Assembly: GCF_029392815.1 (NCBI RefSeq)
Contig: NZ_CP113942.1
Span: 558,001-622,000, forward strand
Length of the DNA stretch: 64,000 nucleotides
DNA from: Bifidobacterium sp. ESL0682
GTDB taxonomy: Bacteria > Actinomycetota > Actinomycetes > Actinomycetales > Bifidobacteriaceae
Reading direction: 5' to 3'
Positions 18,501 to 28,949 of the stretch are shown piece by piece; positions within the stretch are counted from its first letter, which is position 1, and the number at the start of each line of letters is the position of its first letter. A program made the position numbers and the translations under genes. The notes under the pieces are model-generated. The model saw only the letters and a program-made list of their open reading frames with translations. It was not told the origin of the DNA and did not search any database.

Positions 18501-19406
18501 TTATTGGTACAAAGCGGCGTCGAAAGCCGGATAGCCTGACGACAGAGCCAAATCAATGCGTGAGGAGATGAGGTCGGAAAGCACGGCCAATGATTTGCTG
18601 CTGCCGGTATTGCGGGAATCCTTGGAGGTGTTCTCATCGTTTTTAGCCCTATCCGAAGTCGGCAGTGTATTTGACAGGGCTGTCAGGGATTCGCGGGCAC
18701 AATCCATTTCTGCAACGGCGACGGTAGGGGCTTGCAGACCGGTGCTCGGGTCGGCAATGGTATCGGGATGAGCGAGCAGGTTGGACACGTCATAGACCTT
18801 CTCACGGGGATCGGTGAAGGTGTCGACAGCACTACTTGTGCCCTCAGTCTCAAGAGAGATAAGTCGTGAGGCGACGGCTTTGTGGTCATCGCTGAGTTGC
18901 AACGTGGCGTTATTCACATCTTTTGCGGCGAGTACTCCGATTTCGAATCCGGCACGGTCCTCAGCCAGGGCCATGGAAGCAAGAGCATCATTGTCGACAC
19001 GCAGGGCGACCACATTGTTGAGATTGGCCAATGCAGCGTCGCTATGGGTTGGATTGGCACCGACCAGCGGAGAAAGGCTCTGCTGCAGCCACTGCATCTG
19101 TGCGCTTTTCATGGTGTACACGCTGAATTGGGAGGAGCAGAGCGTAGCGGCATCACGCCAGTCTTGGGCGGCGTTGCCGGCGGAAAGATAACGGTCGATG
19201 AACGGGTGGCCGGCGGTGGTGTGGGAAGTTGCCGCAACGGCGTCAACATAAGCTGATCGGCATGGGCCTGCCTGCTCGGTCTGTGACTCGATTCTTGGTG
19301 CATTGCAGCCAGCTAGGGGCAAAGCGAGTGCGACCATTGCGACACTCGGAAGGACACGCCGTCCTAGGAAATTGCGCAAAGAGGAAAGTATACGACGTGT
19401 CTGCAT
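18501..19406 (-). CDS. Putative lipoprotein of unknown function
   Basis: The 301-residue product starts with Arg-rich residues and a hydrophobic stretch ending in the lipobox LAGC (Cys34), so it is probably exported and lipid-anchored. The rest is soluble, Ala/Asp/Ser-rich, with a second Cys region around residues 48-90. Residues 245-275 are a Lys/Asp/Ser-rich linker. No enzyme motif was recognised. It is transcribed divergently from nusA, in the position where rimP is found in many genomes, but shows no resemblance to RimP. Confidence 0.85.
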   Translation of the reverse strand: MQTRRILSSLRNFLGRRVLPSVAMVALALPLAGCNAPRIESQTEQAGPCRSAYVDAVAATSHTTAGHPFIDRYLSAGNAAQDWRDAATLCSSQFSVYTMKSAQMQWLQQSLSPLVGANPTHSDAALANLNNVVALRVDNDALASMALAEDRAGFEIGVLAAKDVNNATLQLSDDHKAVASRLISLETEGTSSAVDTFTDPREKVYDVSNLLAHPDTIADPSTGLQAPTVAVAEMDCARESLTALSNTLPTSDRAKNDENTSKDSRNTGSSKSLAVLSDLISSRIDLALSSGYPAFDAALYQ

Positions 19407-19489
19407 AAAACACTAGAATACTGAATGATTATGACTTAATGGAGCTAGAAAAGCTCGACAGATAATTTCATATAGGAGGTCTTGCGACC

Positions 19490-20560
19490 ATGGAACTGGA
19501 CCTGACAGGTATTCATCAGCTCGCGGCGGGGCAGGGAATCGATTCTGAAACACTTGACGACGCACTTTCCGAAGCGTTGTTATTGGCTTACAGTAAAACA
19601 CCACATGCGGCGAAGCACGCTCGCGTCGAACTTGACGAGCGTGCCGGCACCTTCACCATCTGGGCGAGGGACGAGGAGCCTGTGGAACCTACGGAAGAGG
19701 ATCCGCATCCGCGTCCTGAACTCGGCGAGGAATATGACGATACCCCGCATGATTTCGGGCGTCTAGCAGCTTCGACGGCTCGTCAGGTGATTCGCCAGCT
19801 CTTCCGCGATGCGGAAGACGAGCGCGTGCTCGGCGCTTTCGCGGGGCAGAAGGGCAAGCTCATCACCGGCGTTATCCAGCAGGATACGAAGGATCCGGCC
19901 AATGTGCATGTCGCTGTTGGCGATGTTGAAGCCATCCTTCCCAAGCGCGAACAGGTGCCGGGTGAGCATTATCGCCACGGCGACCGTCTGCGCGTCTATG
20001 TCGTCACCGTCGGCCGTGGACTGAAGGGCCCCGAAATCGTCGTTTCGCGCTCGCATCCCGAGCTGGTTCGCAAGCTGTTCGAACGCGAAGTGCCGGAACT
20101 GGTTTCCGGAGCTGTTTCCATCATGGCCATCGCCCGTGAGGCCGGTGCCCGCACCAAGATCGCCGTGCGTGCCAACACCGAAGGTGTCAACCCTAAGGGT
20201 GCCCTGATCGGACCTGGCGGTGCTCGCGTTCGTGCCGTTATGGAGAATCTCGGACCCGAGAAGATTGACATCGTCGATTGGTCGAAGGATTCGGCCAAGT
20301 TTGTCGGCTCGGCGCTTTCGCCGGCTGTCGCCACTGGCGTCGATATCGTCAGCGAGAAGAACAAGACCGCCATCGCCTATATCCACGATGACCAGCTTTC
20401 GCTCGCCATCGGCAAGGAAGGCCAGAATGCCCGTCTTGCTGCCAAACTTACTGGTTGGAAGATCGGCATTGAATCCAGCGAGGCTCATGCGGCTGCCGCA
20501 CAGGCACAGGCTGCTGCCAAAGCCGACGAATCAGGCGAAACGGCAGGAAACGAGCAATAG
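19490..20560 (+). CDS. nusA: Transcription termination/antitermination protein NusA
   Basis: The 356-residue product has the N-terminal RNA-polymerase-binding domain (ALSEALLLAYSKTPHA), an S1 domain (KLITGVIQQDTKDPANVHVAVG), then two KH domains with MAIAREAGARTKIAVR and GALIGPGGARVRAVM, and DQLSLAIGKEGQNARLAAKLTGWKI. It lacks the acidic C-terminal repeats of the E. coli protein, as is usual for actinobacteria. taggagg lies 10 bases before the ATG. infB follows after 184 bases. Confidence 0.97.
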   Translation: MELDLTGIHQLAAGQGIDSETLDDALSEALLLAYSKTPHAAKHARVELDERAGTFTIWARDEEPVEPTEEDPHPRPELGEEYDDTPHDFGRLAASTARQVIRQLFRDAEDERVLGAFAGQKGKLITGVIQQDTKDPANVHVAVGDVEAILPKREQVPGEHYRHGDRLRVYVVTVGRGLKGPEIVVSRSHPELVRKLFEREVPELVSGAVSIMAIAREAGARTKIAVRANTEGVNPKGALIGPGGARVRAVMENLGPEKIDIVDWSKDSAKFVGSALSPAVATGVDIVSEKNKTAIAYIHDDQLSLAIGKEGQNARLAAKLTGWKIGIESSEAHAAAAQAQAAAKADESGETAGNEQ

Positions 20561-20565
20561 TCTGC

Positions 20566-20592
20566 AATCCAGCATCACGAGTATGCTGGGTT
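20566..20592 (+). terminator. Hairpin just after nusA
   Basis: aatccagcat pairs with atgctgggtt (10 bp, one G-U) around a 7-base loop, starting 6 bases after the nusA stop. Only a short ttt follows, so it may attenuate rather than fully terminate. Confidence 0.5.
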
Positions 20593-20605
20593 TCGGTAAT
20601 CCGAG

Positions 20606-20628
20606 TGTGGGCACGCAGTGTGCCCACA
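20606..20628 (+). promoter_or_regulatory. Second hairpin in the nusA-infB gap
   Basis: tgtgggcac and gtgcccaca form a perfect 9-bp stem with a gcagt loop, 14 bases after the preceding hairpin. No T tract follows. The tandem pair occupies the place where ylxR usually sits between nusA and infB. Confidence 0.45.
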
Positions 20629-20744
20629 TATCGGTCGGAGACGAGGTAACACAATCATGGTCGCACGATGAGTCTGGGTAAGCTCGCCGTAACAATACAT
20701 TGACCGTGCATGTACGCGCGGTCACAATAGTAGGAGAAAACTGA

Positions 20745-23687
20745 GTGGCAAAACAGCGCGTATATGAACTCGCTAAAGAGTTTGGCGTAGATAGCAAAGC
20801 CGTCCTTCAACAGTTGAAGGACATGGGGGAGTTCGTCAAGTCCGCATCTTCCACAGTGGAAGCGCCGGTCGTTCGCAAATTGCGTGCGGCGTTCCCGCAA
20901 AATGACAATTCCGGGGCTGGCAGTGCTCCGGCAAAATCCAAGCCTTCCGCTCACGGCGCCAAGCCGGGCAGCAACCAGCAGCACCAAGGCGCAAGTACAG
21001 CGAAGCCGGGCGAACAAGCTCGTCCGCGTTTCTCTGCCAAGCCTGGTCTCGGCTCTCATCATGAATCTTCGCAGAGCGAGCAAAACCACGGTTCTCGCCA
21101 TGAGGGCGGCAACCGTGAATATGAGGGCAACCGTAATCGCAATGAGCACGGCGGACACGATCATGGGCATCGTCAGGGCGGCATGCCCGGGCCACGCAAC
21201 GGTCAGCGTTTTGGCGGCAACAATGGAGGCATGAAGCCAGGTGCGAGCGGTTCGCGCAATGGCTCTACTCCTCGTCCGGGCAATGGTGGCGCGCAGCCTG
21301 CTACTCACGCTCAGCACGCAGGTTCCGGTCCTCGTCCCGGCAACAATCCGTTCAGCCGCAAGCAAGGCATGCATGTGCCGATGCCCAGCGGCATTCCGCG
21401 TCCGCATCCGATGGCCCGTCCTACGGTCAACAACGGCCGCAACGGTGGCCGCAATGGCGGAGGACGCAACGGCGGTCGCGGAGGATTCCGCAACGGACGT
21501 CCGGAACAAGGCGCAAGGCCAGGGCAGTGGGGACACAATCGTCCCGGCCAAGGTCAGGGCGAATCCCAAGGCCGCGGAGGTAACCGTTTCGGTGGCGGTG
21601 CCGGTGGCGGCGGCTATCAGGGCGGCGGTCCGTCACGTGGTGGCGGTCGCGGTCGCGGCGGCGCTGCAGGTGCATTCGGCCGTCAGGGCGGCAAGTCCTC
21701 GAGGGCTCGTAAGAACAGGCTCGCGAAGCGTCGTGATTACGAGGAGATCAAAGCTCCTACCATCGGCGGTGTCCGCATCCCGACTGGCAATGGCCAGACC
21801 ATCAAGCTGCGTCAGGGCGCCACATTGGCCGACCTCGCTGAGAAGATCAACGTCAATCCCGCCGCTTTGGTGACGGTCATGTTCCACTTGGGCGAGATGG
21901 TTACGGCCACCCAGTCCCTTGATGAAGCGACCTTCCAGATTCTGGGCGAGGAAATCGGCTGGAGCATCAAGATTGTTTCCGCTGAAGAGGAAGACAAGGA
22001 AATCCTCCAGCAGTTCGACATCGATCTCGATGAAGAAGAGCTGCAGGATGACGAGAATCTGAAGCCGCGTCCGCCGGTGGTCACCGTTATGGGCCACGTT
22101 GACCACGGCAAGACCCGCCTGCTCGACACCATCCGTAAGACCAACGTGATCGCACGTGAGGCCGGTGGCATCACGCAGCGTATCGGCGCCTACCAGGTTA
22201 CTGTCAGTCTTGAAGACAAACCGCGCAAGATCACCTTCCTCGATACCCCTGGCCACGAGGCGTTCACCGCCATGCGTGCCCGCGGTGCCGAGCTCACCGA
22301 TATCGCAGTCCTGGTCGTCGCGGCCGATGACGGCGTGATGCCGCAGACGGTCGAGGCCATCAACCACGCGCAGGCGGCCCACGTGCCGATTGTGGTGGCA
22401 GTCAACAAGATCGATGTCGAAGGCGCGAACCCCGAAAAGGTGCGCGGCCAGCTGACCGAATTCGGTCTGGTTCCTGAGGAATACGGCGGCGACACCATGT
22501 TCGTCGACATCTCGGCGAAGCAAGGCACGAACGTTGACAAGCTGCTCGAGGCGATTCTTCTGACCGCCGATGCCTCGCTCGATTTGAAGGCCAACCCCGA
22601 CATGGACGCGCGTGGCGCGACCGTCGAGGCAAGGCTCGACAAGGGCCGCGGTGCTGTGGCGACCGTGCTTGTGCAGCAGGGCACGCTCCATGTGGGCGAC
22701 GCCATTGTGGCTGGTACCTCTTACGGACGTGTACGTGCGATGCTCAACGAGGACGGCAAGCAGATGAAGGCCGCAGAACCTTCCACGCCTGTGCAGGTCC
22801 TTGGTCTGACCTCCGTGCCGAGCGCCGGCGACCTCTTCCTGGTCGCTCCCGACGACCGCACTGCTCGCCAGATCGCCGAAAAGCGTCAGGCGTCCGAACG
22901 TGCGGCCCAGCTGGCCAAGCGCCGCAAGGTCGTCTCGCTCGAGAGCCTCAAGGAACAGTTCGCCAAGTCCGAAGTCGACATGCTCAACATCGTCATCAAG
23001 GGCGATTCCTCCGGTTCCGTCGAAGCGCTGGAAGATTCCTTGATGAAGATCGAGGTATCCGACGAGGTCGGCATCCAGGTCATCCACCGCGGTGTCGGTG
23101 CGATTAACCAGAACGATGTCAACCTGGCAAGCGTGGACAAGGCCGTCATTATCGGCTTCAACGTTCGCCCGAACCGTCAGGTCGCGGACCTCGCCGAGCG
23201 TGAGGGCGTGGAGATTAAGTACTACTCCATCATCTACAAGGCGATCGAAGACATCGAGGCATCCCTCAAGGGCATGCTCAAACCGGAATACGAAGAGGTC
23301 ACCACCTCCCACTCCGAGATTCGTCAGATCTTCCGTTCCTCCAAGTTCGGCAACATTGCCGGCGTCATGGTCCAGGACGGCGAGGTCAAGCGTGGCACCA
23401 AGGCGCGCATCCTGCGCAACGGCGTCACCACGGTCAACGATCTCGAGATTTCTTCGCTGCGTCGTTTCAAGGACGACGTGCAGTCCGTCAAGGAAGGTTA
23501 CGAAGCTGGTATCAACCTGGGCTCCTTCAACGACATCCAGGAAGGCGACATCATCGAGACCTTCGAAATGAAGGAAATCGAGCGCAAGGATGGACAGCCT
23601 TCGAAGAAGGACGATTCGGACAAGTCCGATGATGCCAAGGGCGAGCTTAAGGCTCCGGCTCCCAAGGCTGATTCCAAGAAGAAGTGA
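20745..23687 (+). CDS. infB: Translation initiation factor IF-2
   Basis: The 980-residue GTPase delivers initiator tRNA to the 30S subunit. The N-terminal IF2N helix bundle ([20 protein letters not shown]) is followed by a disordered stretch, about residues 60-325, very rich in Gly, Asn, Arg and Gln with NGG/RGG-like repeats. A second IF2N-like motif then precedes the G domain, with GHVDHGKT (about 449), DTPGHEAFT and NKID. The C-terminal domains include [12 protein letters not shown] and the fMet-tRNA-binding module. It starts with GTG at 20745 behind taggagaaa. Confidence 0.97.
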   Translation: MAKQRVYELAKEFGVDSKAVLQQLKDMGEFVKSASSTVEAPVVRKLRAAFPQNDNSGAGSAPAKSKPSAHGAKPGSNQQHQGASTAKPGEQARPRFSAKPGLGSHHESSQSEQNHGSRHEGGNREYEGNRNRNEHGGHDHGHRQGGMPGPRNGQRFGGNNGGMKPGASGSRNGSTPRPGNGGAQPATHAQHAGSGPRPGNNPFSRKQGMHVPMPSGIPRPHPMARPTVNNGRNGGRNGGGRNGGRGGFRNGRPEQGARPGQWGHNRPGQGQGESQGRGGNRFGGGAGGGGYQGGGPSRGGGRGRGGAAGAFGRQGGKSSRARKNRLAKRRDYEEIKAPTIGGVRIPTGNGQTIKLRQGATLADLAEKINVNPAALVTVMFHLGEMVTATQSLDEATFQILGEEIGWSIKIVSAEEEDKEILQQFDIDLDEEELQDDENLKPRPPVVTVMGHVDHGKTRLLDTIRKTNVIAREAGGITQRIGAYQVTVSLEDKPRKITFLDTPGHEAFTAMRARGAELTDIAVLVVAADDGVMPQTVEAINHAQAAHVPIVVAVNKIDVEGANPEKVRGQLTEFGLVPEEYGGDTMFVDISAKQGTNVDKLLEAILLTADASLDLKANPDMDARGATVEARLDKGRGAVATVLVQQGTLHVGDAIVAGTSYGRVRAMLNEDGKQMKAAEPSTPVQVLGLTSVPSAGDLFLVAPDDRTARQIAEKRQASERAAQLAKRRKVVSLESLKEQFAKSEVDMLNIVIKGDSSGSVEALEDSLMKIEVSDEVGIQVIHRGVGAINQNDVNLASVDKAVIIGFNVRPNRQVADLAEREGVEIKYYSIIYKAIEDIEASLKGMLKPEYEEVTTSHSEIRQIFRSSKFGNIAGVMVQDGEVKRGTKARILRNGVTTVNDLEISSLRRFKDDVQSVKEGYEAGINLGSFNDIQEGDIIETFEMKEIERKDGQPSKKDDSDKSDDAKGELKAPAPKADSKKK

Positions 23688-23730
23688 ATAAGTCGGTCTG
23701 ATTGCTCAGACTGATCTGATTTGAGCGTTA

Positions 23731-23768
23731 GTCGCCCGTCGCGTGGTTGGTTGTATGCGGCGGGCGAC
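23731..23768 (+). terminator. Hairpin after infB
   Basis: gtcgcccgtcgc pairs with gcggcgggcgac (12 bp, one G-U) around a 14-base loop, 44 bases after the infB stop. No T tract; likely terminator or 3'-end stabiliser. Confidence 0.6.
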
Positions 23769-23788
23769 AACGTTATATGGCAGAGATA

Positions 23789-23848
23789 TGAGAATGCGTC
23801 TTTTTCAGCAGCGTAAAGATGTTTCTGACGAGAAAACGCGTATTCTCA
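23789..23848 (+). promoter_or_regulatory. Interrupted long stem upstream of rbfA
   Basis: tgagaat pairs with attctca and gcgt with acgc (a 2-base bulge between), then ttt with aaa. The structure ends 53 bases before the rbfA ATG. It could form in the rbfA leader RNA; function is unknown. Confidence 0.35.
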
Positions 23849-23901
23849 TCAGTCGGTATCATGAAACGTAACAGCAAGAGTAGGTAATAAAAGGAAACGT
23901 T

Positions 23902-24384
23902 ATGGCAGGAACCAATCCACGGGCCGCGCGTATCGCGGCGTTGATCCAGCGCGTCATCGCCTCGTCGATGGAGCGTACGTTGCACGACAAGCGCCTCAGT
24001 GGTGTCACCATCACCGATGTGCGTGTCACCGGCGATCTGCAGATCGCCCGCGTCTACTGGACGCAGCTCGGCCAGGAGGGCAAGGCCGAAGGGGAGCGCA
24101 AGCGTGCCGAACAGGCGCTGAAGCAGGCCACTGGTAGGCTTCGTTCGCTGGTCGGTGCGAAGGCCGGGCTGAGGCTGACTCCGCAGCTGCAATTCGTCTA
24201 CGACGAGGTGCCGAGCGAAGCGCATGAGATTGAGGACATTCTGGTTACCGCGCACAAGCGTGACGAGGAGCTCAACAAGTCCCGCGAAACCGCGCAGTAC
24301 GCCGGCGATGAGAATCCGTACGTCGAGCCGCGCAAGAAGAAGACCGCCGCCGATTTCGAGGATGACGGTGTCGAAGAAGAGTAA
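23902..24384 (+). CDS. rbfA: 30S ribosome-binding factor RbfA
   Basis: The 160-residue product has the small KH-like RbfA fold: ARIAALIQRVIASSMERTL, then SGVTITDVRVTGDLQIARVYWT and RLTPQLQFVYDEV. RbfA helps 16S rRNA 5'-end maturation and cold adaptation. The last 30 or so residues are charged (RKKKTAADFEDDGVEEE). The start has aaaggaaacgtt upstream. Its end overlaps the truB start by 23 bases. Confidence 0.96.
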   Translation: MAGTNPRAARIAALIQRVIASSMERTLHDKRLSGVTITDVRVTGDLQIARVYWTQLGQEGKAEGERKRAEQALKQATGRLRSLVGAKAGLRLTPQLQFVYDEVPSEAHEIEDILVTAHKRDEELNKSRETAQYAGDENPYVEPRKKKTAADFEDDGVEEE

Positions 24385-25561
24385 ACAACCGGAACTTTCC
24401 GGACTGGTCGTGGTTGACAAGCCGCTTGGCGTGACCAGCCACGACGTGGTGGCGGCCGTGCGTGGGGAACTGCACATGCGTCGCGTCGGTCACGCCGGCA
24501 CACTTGACCCGCAGGCTTCTGGCGTGTTGGTCATCGGATTCGGCCACGGTACACGCCTGCTGAATTACATCGTCGACCATACCAAGACCTATGAAGCCAC
24601 CATCCGCCTTGGCCAGTCCAGCACCACTGACGATTCCGAAGGCGAGATTACTACGGTTGCGTCGGTGAGATTAGCGGGTGATTCGTCAAATCAAGGGTTG
24701 AACCATAGCGAACATTCTGGCAGTGTTCGTGTACTGACGACTCAGCAGATTGAACAAGTCATCAAAGAGCATCTGACCGGCGATATCGAGCAGGTGCCGA
24801 GTTCCTATTCCGCGGTTCGTGTCAATGGACATCACGCCTACGAGCTGGCACGGCAGGGGAAGGCTGTGGAACTCAAGGCACGTCCGGTCACCATCAGCGA
24901 GTTTACGGTGCTGGGCGCTCGCAACGTCGATAATAACGATGATGAATCAATAGCCGACACGACTGCTGCCATTGATGTGGACGTGCGTATCAGCTGCTCG
25001 ACGGGAACCTATATTCGTTCGCTCGGGCGCGATTTGGGACAGCTTTTGGGAGTCGGCGGATACCTGACGAAGTTGCGTCGCACGCGAGTCGGCAGATTCG
25101 ATTTGGCGGATTCGCAACTGGCGGGCCGTGTAGTCACAGCACATGCCAAGCCGCATACTTTTACCAATCGTGAAGGTGTGACGTTGACTTTGAACAAGGC
25201 CGTGTTGGATGTTGATACCGACGAACTGAAGCGCCGCTCTCTGACAATGCTTGAAGCCACACAGCGTACGATGCCGACTATTCCAATTACGGATGCTGAT
25301 GCTCAGAATCTGCGTTTCGGTCGCAGGCTGCGGATGCCTTTGGCTGCCGAGATGAATGCTCGGGATTGTGCCGATACTGAAGTGGCCGATAATTCGGCGC
25401 CGACTGCCGAGCATGCGAGCGATAGAATCTTGATAAACGCTAAGCGAGCCAACAGTTTCGTTGCTGTGTATATTCCGCAGACCGGAGAGGTTGTGGGCAT
25501 TCTGGAACCAACGAATGACCATGAACTGAAATCCGTGGTGGTTTTCCCGGCGGCTGGGTAA
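24362..25561 (+). CDS. truB: tRNA pseudouridine(55) synthase TruB
   Basis: The 399-residue enzyme makes pseudouridine 55 in the T-loop of tRNA. The catalytic Asp49 is in GHAGTLDPQASGVL, and the SCSTGTYIRSLGRDLG motif is present near residue 215. The product is longer than most TruB (about 300) because of an insertion around residues 95-125 and a long C-terminal part. The frame is open far upstream inside rbfA; the ATG at 24362 (MTVSKKSKQPELSGLVVVDK) gives the family start. Confidence 0.95.
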   Translation: MTVSKKSKQPELSGLVVVDKPLGVTSHDVVAAVRGELHMRRVGHAGTLDPQASGVLVIGFGHGTRLLNYIVDHTKTYEATIRLGQSSTTDDSEGEITTVASVRLAGDSSNQGLNHSEHSGSVRVLTTQQIEQVIKEHLTGDIEQVPSSYSAVRVNGHHAYELARQGKAVELKARPVTISEFTVLGARNVDNNDDESIADTTAAIDVDVRISCSTGTYIRSLGRDLGQLLGVGGYLTKLRRTRVGRFDLADSQLAGRVVTAHAKPHTFTNREGVTLTLNKAVLDVDTDELKRRSLTMLEATQRTMPTIPITDADAQNLRFGRRLRMPLAAEMNARDCADTEVADNSAPTAEHASDRILINAKRANSFVAVYIPQTGEVVGILEPTNDHELKSVVVFPAAG

Positions 25562-25640
25562 AGCCGCAAGAAAACAGACCTTTCGCACATGCGATAGGAC
25601 TGCTAGGATTAGCTTCCGGCAAACAAGACAAAGGATTTTG

Positions 25641-26903
25641 ATGAAGATCACCAGGTTGACACCCGACGATAACGGATTGGTGATGGATTGGCCCACCCTG
25701 AGCTCACACAAGCGCACGGTGTTGACCATCGGCGTATTCGACGGGATGCACAAGGGACATCAGGCCGTCGTCAAGCGCGTCGTAGAGCTCGCGAAGCAGA
25801 CCGATTCTCTGGCTGTGGTGATGATTCTCGACCCGCGGCCGGCGCTCGTGCATACCTATGCCAACGAACATGACGACATGGATCTGCCCAAGGATTTTGT
25901 AGATACACAGGCGCTGAGTTCGGTCGATCAACGAATCCGTATGATGCGTGAGCTCGGTGTCGACAACGTGCTGGTGCTGCGCTATACGATGGCGTTTGCG
26001 GCCAAATCGTTCCGGTTCTTCTTGGGCCAGATGGTCGGCAAGCTGGGTATGCGCACACTGGTGCTCGGGCAGGACGCAGCCTTGGGCGCGAATCGTAAGG
26101 GCGACATCAAGTCCATTCAGGAGCTTTCCGAGGCTACCCGCGTCTTCGAGCTTGATGTGGTTGACGATTTGGGACCTGGCTATACGTGGGTGCCGCTGCA
26201 TTTCGAGCCGAAGGTACCGGAAGGCACAGGGGAACAGCAAGACCCGCGAGAAGGCATGAACAAGGCCGAATTGCGTGCATGGACCAAAAAGAACAACTGT
26301 CGCAAGGTGCGAGTGTGGAGCTCGACCAATGTGCGCTACCTGCTTTCTCAGGGGTGTGTCAAGGCCGCAGCTGAGATCTTAGGACACGACCATGCTGTCG
26401 AAGGCACGGTGGTGCACGGCGAGCAGCGCGGGCGCGAGATCGGCTTCCCGACCGCAAACCTGGCTCAGATGGTCGAAGGCTATGTGCCGGTCGACGGCGT
26501 CTATGCCGGTTGGCTGGTTGATTTGGGTCCGATCGATGAGGGTAAGGGCAGCAGCAATGGTGGCACGCTTGTCGAGAAAAGTCATGCCGCCAATGTGGAG
26601 GATGCCGCTAACCTCGCGTCTCCGTCGGATGAGATGCGCATGGCTTCAGGCTCGCCATGGCGTTGGCCGGCTGCGATTTCCGTAGGCACCAAACCAACCT
26701 ACAGCGACGAAACCGGCATTGACCAGCGCGTCATCGAACCATACTGCGTCACCGACGACTGGCTGGAACTTTACGGCCACAAGGTACGTGTGGAATTCAC
26801 GCAATTTCTGCGTGGCCAGGTGAAGTTCAAAGACACTGAAGAACTCAAGGACGCATTGCAAGACTACGCAGATCAGACGTTGGAGATTACTGCTACAAAG
26901 TAA
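25641..26903 (+). CDS. ribF: Bifunctional riboflavin kinase / FAD synthetase
   Basis: The 420-residue protein converts riboflavin to FMN and then FAD. The N-terminal adenylyltransferase half has LTIGVFDGMHKGHQAVV. The C-terminal kinase half has GREIGFPTANLAQ and YVPVDGVYAGWL. It is about 100 residues longer than usual, with insertions near residues 195-215 and 300-330. aagga lies 5 bases before the ATG at 25641; the preceding in-frame TTG is less likely. It is the last gene of the nusA-ribF series. Confidence 0.95.
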   Translation: MKITRLTPDDNGLVMDWPTLSSHKRTVLTIGVFDGMHKGHQAVVKRVVELAKQTDSLAVVMILDPRPALVHTYANEHDDMDLPKDFVDTQALSSVDQRIRMMRELGVDNVLVLRYTMAFAAKSFRFFLGQMVGKLGMRTLVLGQDAALGANRKGDIKSIQELSEATRVFELDVVDDLGPGYTWVPLHFEPKVPEGTGEQQDPREGMNKAELRAWTKKNNCRKVRVWSSTNVRYLLSQGCVKAAAEILGHDHAVEGTVVHGEQRGREIGFPTANLAQMVEGYVPVDGVYAGWLVDLGPIDEGKGSSNGGTLVEKSHAANVEDAANLASPSDEMRMASGSPWRWPAAISVGTKPTYSDETGIDQRVIEPYCVTDDWLELYGHKVRVEFTQFLRGQVKFKDTEELKDALQDYADQTLEITATK

Positions 26904-26960
26904 TACGCATAATCTTGTGTGCAGTTATCTTGGAATATGACAAGCTATCTATAGAAATAT

Positions 26961-27012
26961 AAAATGTCGTAACCATATCGCGGTTTAATCCGTGACGGGG
27001 TTACGACATTTT
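26961..27012. terminator. Bidirectional terminator between ribF and the ABC operon
   Basis: A perfect 14-bp inverted repeat (aaaatgtcgtaacc / ggttacgacatttt) separates convergent genes. The A-rich and T-rich ends give a U tract on both strands. Confidence 0.88.
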
Positions 27013-27067
27013 CTTGTATCGGTCTGTCTTGTGTCGTGTATGGCCTATGCGGGTGGGGAAGCAGCGT

Positions 27068-27967
27068 TCACACCTCGCGGAAATGGCTGAAGAACTCGCG
27101 GGTGGCAGGATTCTGCGATTCCTCCATGACTTCTTTGGGTGTACCGTTCTCGGCGATGAGGCCTTGCTGGAGCAGGACCACACGATCGGCGGCATGATGG
27201 GCGAATTCCATCTCGTGGGTGGCCATCAGGATGGTGGTGCCGCGTTCCTTTAATTCGGTGACCATTTCCAACACTTCGCCCACAAGCATCGGGTCGAGCG
27301 CCGAGGTGATTTCGTCGAGCAGCAACAGTTCAGGGTCAGTCATCAATGCGCGGGCAATGGCGACGCGCTGCTGCTGGCCGCCGGAAAGCTGATCGGGATA
27401 GGCCTTGGCCTTGGCATCCATACCAATGCGTTGCAAGAGTTTGTGTGCCTTGGCTTCGGCTTTTTCCTTGGGCCAGTGGTGGACCTTGATGGCACCCAGC
27501 GTCACGTTCTTGATGACGCTCATATGTGGAAACAGATTGAACTGCTGGAACACCACGCCGATGCGTGCGCGGGACTTGTCGGCGTTGACGCGCGGGTCGG
27601 TGATATCGGTGCCGTTGAGCCAGATCTGCCCGTCGTCGACGCGTTCGAGCAGATTGATGCACTTCATCAGCGTCGATTTACCGGAACCGGAAGGCCCCAG
27701 AAGTGCCACGACCTCGTGCGGGTTGATGTCGAAGGAAATGCCTTTGAGCACTTGGTTTTCGACCTTGCCGTTGTGGTAGGTCTTCTTCACGTTGTCAAGA
27801 TGGAGGACAGGTTTGACGGTATCGGCAGCTGCGGTACTCTCATCGGCTGTTTGCGTGTGGATCGGCAAGTTCTTCGACTGCTGGACTGACGACGTGTCCG
27901 GCTTTTGCGATGGCGATTTCGCGTCATTCAACGGCATATTCTCCGTCTGTGTCTTGGTCTCGCTCAT
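27068..27967 (-). CDS. Polar amino acid ABC transporter, ATP-binding protein
   Basis: The 299-residue ATPase is of the GlnQ/HisP class: Walker A GPSGSGKST, Q-loop VFQQFNLFPHMSV, signature LSGGQQQRVAIARAL and Walker B LLLLDEITSALDP. The N-terminal 52 residues are a Gln/Ser/Thr-rich extension not seen in most homologues; an internal ATG at 27937 is an alternative start. It is the third gene of an operon in the order binding protein, permease, ATPase. The substrate is a polar amino acid by family; which one is not clear. Confidence 0.93.
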   Translation of the reverse strand: MSETKTQTENMPLNDAKSPSQKPDTSSVQQSKNLPIHTQTADESTAAADTVKPVLHLDNVKKTYHNGKVENQVLKGISFDINPHEVVALLGPSGSGKSTLMKCINLLERVDDGQIWLNGTDITDPRVNADKSRARIGVVFQQFNLFPHMSVIKNVTLGAIKVHHWPKEKAEAKAHKLLQRIGMDAKAKAYPDQLSGGQQQRVAIARALMTDPELLLLDEITSALDPMLVGEVLEMVTELKERGTTILMATHEMEFAHHAADRVVLLQQGLIAENGTPKEVMEESQNPATREFFSHFREV

Positions 27968-28042
27968 TGATACCTGGCTTTCAGAATTCGACGCGGAAAC
28001 GGATGGTTGGATTGAATAGTTGGTTGCAGCAACAGGTATTGG

Positions 28043-28899
28043 TCATACGACTCCCATACCCTGCTCGCGCCCACGCAGGCGCTTGGAATACCAATCGTTG
28101 AGAAGGATGAAGGGAACGCTGGTGCAGATGAAGAGCACGCTTGCGACCACGTAAGGGGTGAAATTGTAGGTCTGCGCCACGCTGATTTGCGCTGCGCGCA
28201 CCGCATCGACCGCACCGAGCGTGGAGATCAGGCCCGCATCTTTCTGCATGGAGATGAAGTCGTTCATCAGCGCCGGGGCGACGTTGCGCAGCGCCTGAGG
28301 GATGATGACCATGCGGATGGTCTGACCGCTGGTAAGCCCCAGAGAGCGGGCAGAGGCGCGTTGCGAAGGATGCACGTCTTGGAAGCCGGCGCGAAGGACC
28401 TCTCCGACAAAGGCAGCATAATCAAGGGTTATCGCGATGGTACCGAGAACGGAGGCGGGAATGCGCCCGAAAATGTTCAGGCCAGGGATACCGAAACCAA
28501 TCAGATAAAGGAGCACGATCATGGGGATGCCGCGCATGAACGTCGTATACAGCGTTGCCAGCGCCCGCAGCGGGAAGAGCAACGGGGACGTACTGATGCG
28601 GATCATGGCCAACAGCGTGCCCAGAATCGCCACACCGATAGTGGCGAAGAACAGCACCTCGAGGTTGAGCCAAAGACCCTGCAAAACCGAGGGGAAGGAT
28701 TGGGCGAAGTACTTGCCCGAGAAGAACGATTGACGCACATTCGGCCAGCCGGGGAGAGCTTCAAGCCCACAACGATGAGTGCGGCGAGGACAAGGGTACT
28801 GACGATGCTGATGCCGACGGAACGGAGGTTCTGACGGCGTATGTAGCCTTGGCGCTCGAGCTCTACGGCGCTGATGTTCTGTGTTGCAGTCTGCGGCAT
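28043..28899 (-). CDS. Polar amino acid ABC transporter permease, frameshifted in this sequence
   Basis: The gene begins MPQTATQNISAVELERQGYIRRQ at 28899 and loses frame at a run of four G on the + strand (28751-28754). Adding one base gives ...VVGLKLSPGWPNVRQSFFSG and a continuous 285-residue permease. The downstream part has the HisM/GlnP signatures ATLYTTFMRGIPMIVLLYLI and EVLRAGFQDVHPSQRASARSLGLT. It forms the membrane channel of the importer with the neighbouring ATPase and binding protein. Confidence 0.9.
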
Positions 28900-28949
28900 G
28901 GATGACCAATCTTTTAATAGGAACCGACGGTCTGACATGTTGATTATAG

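Noticed and set aside
18328..18534. 68-codon + strand ORF in the gap after tRNA-Ser(CGA)
   Set aside because: No ribosome site, no recognised motif, and it runs into the convergent lipoprotein gene; likely chance.
21633..23312. 559-codon open frame on the - strand
   Set aside because: It is the antisense shadow of infB in codon-biased DNA; low-complexity translation, no homology, and infB is certain.
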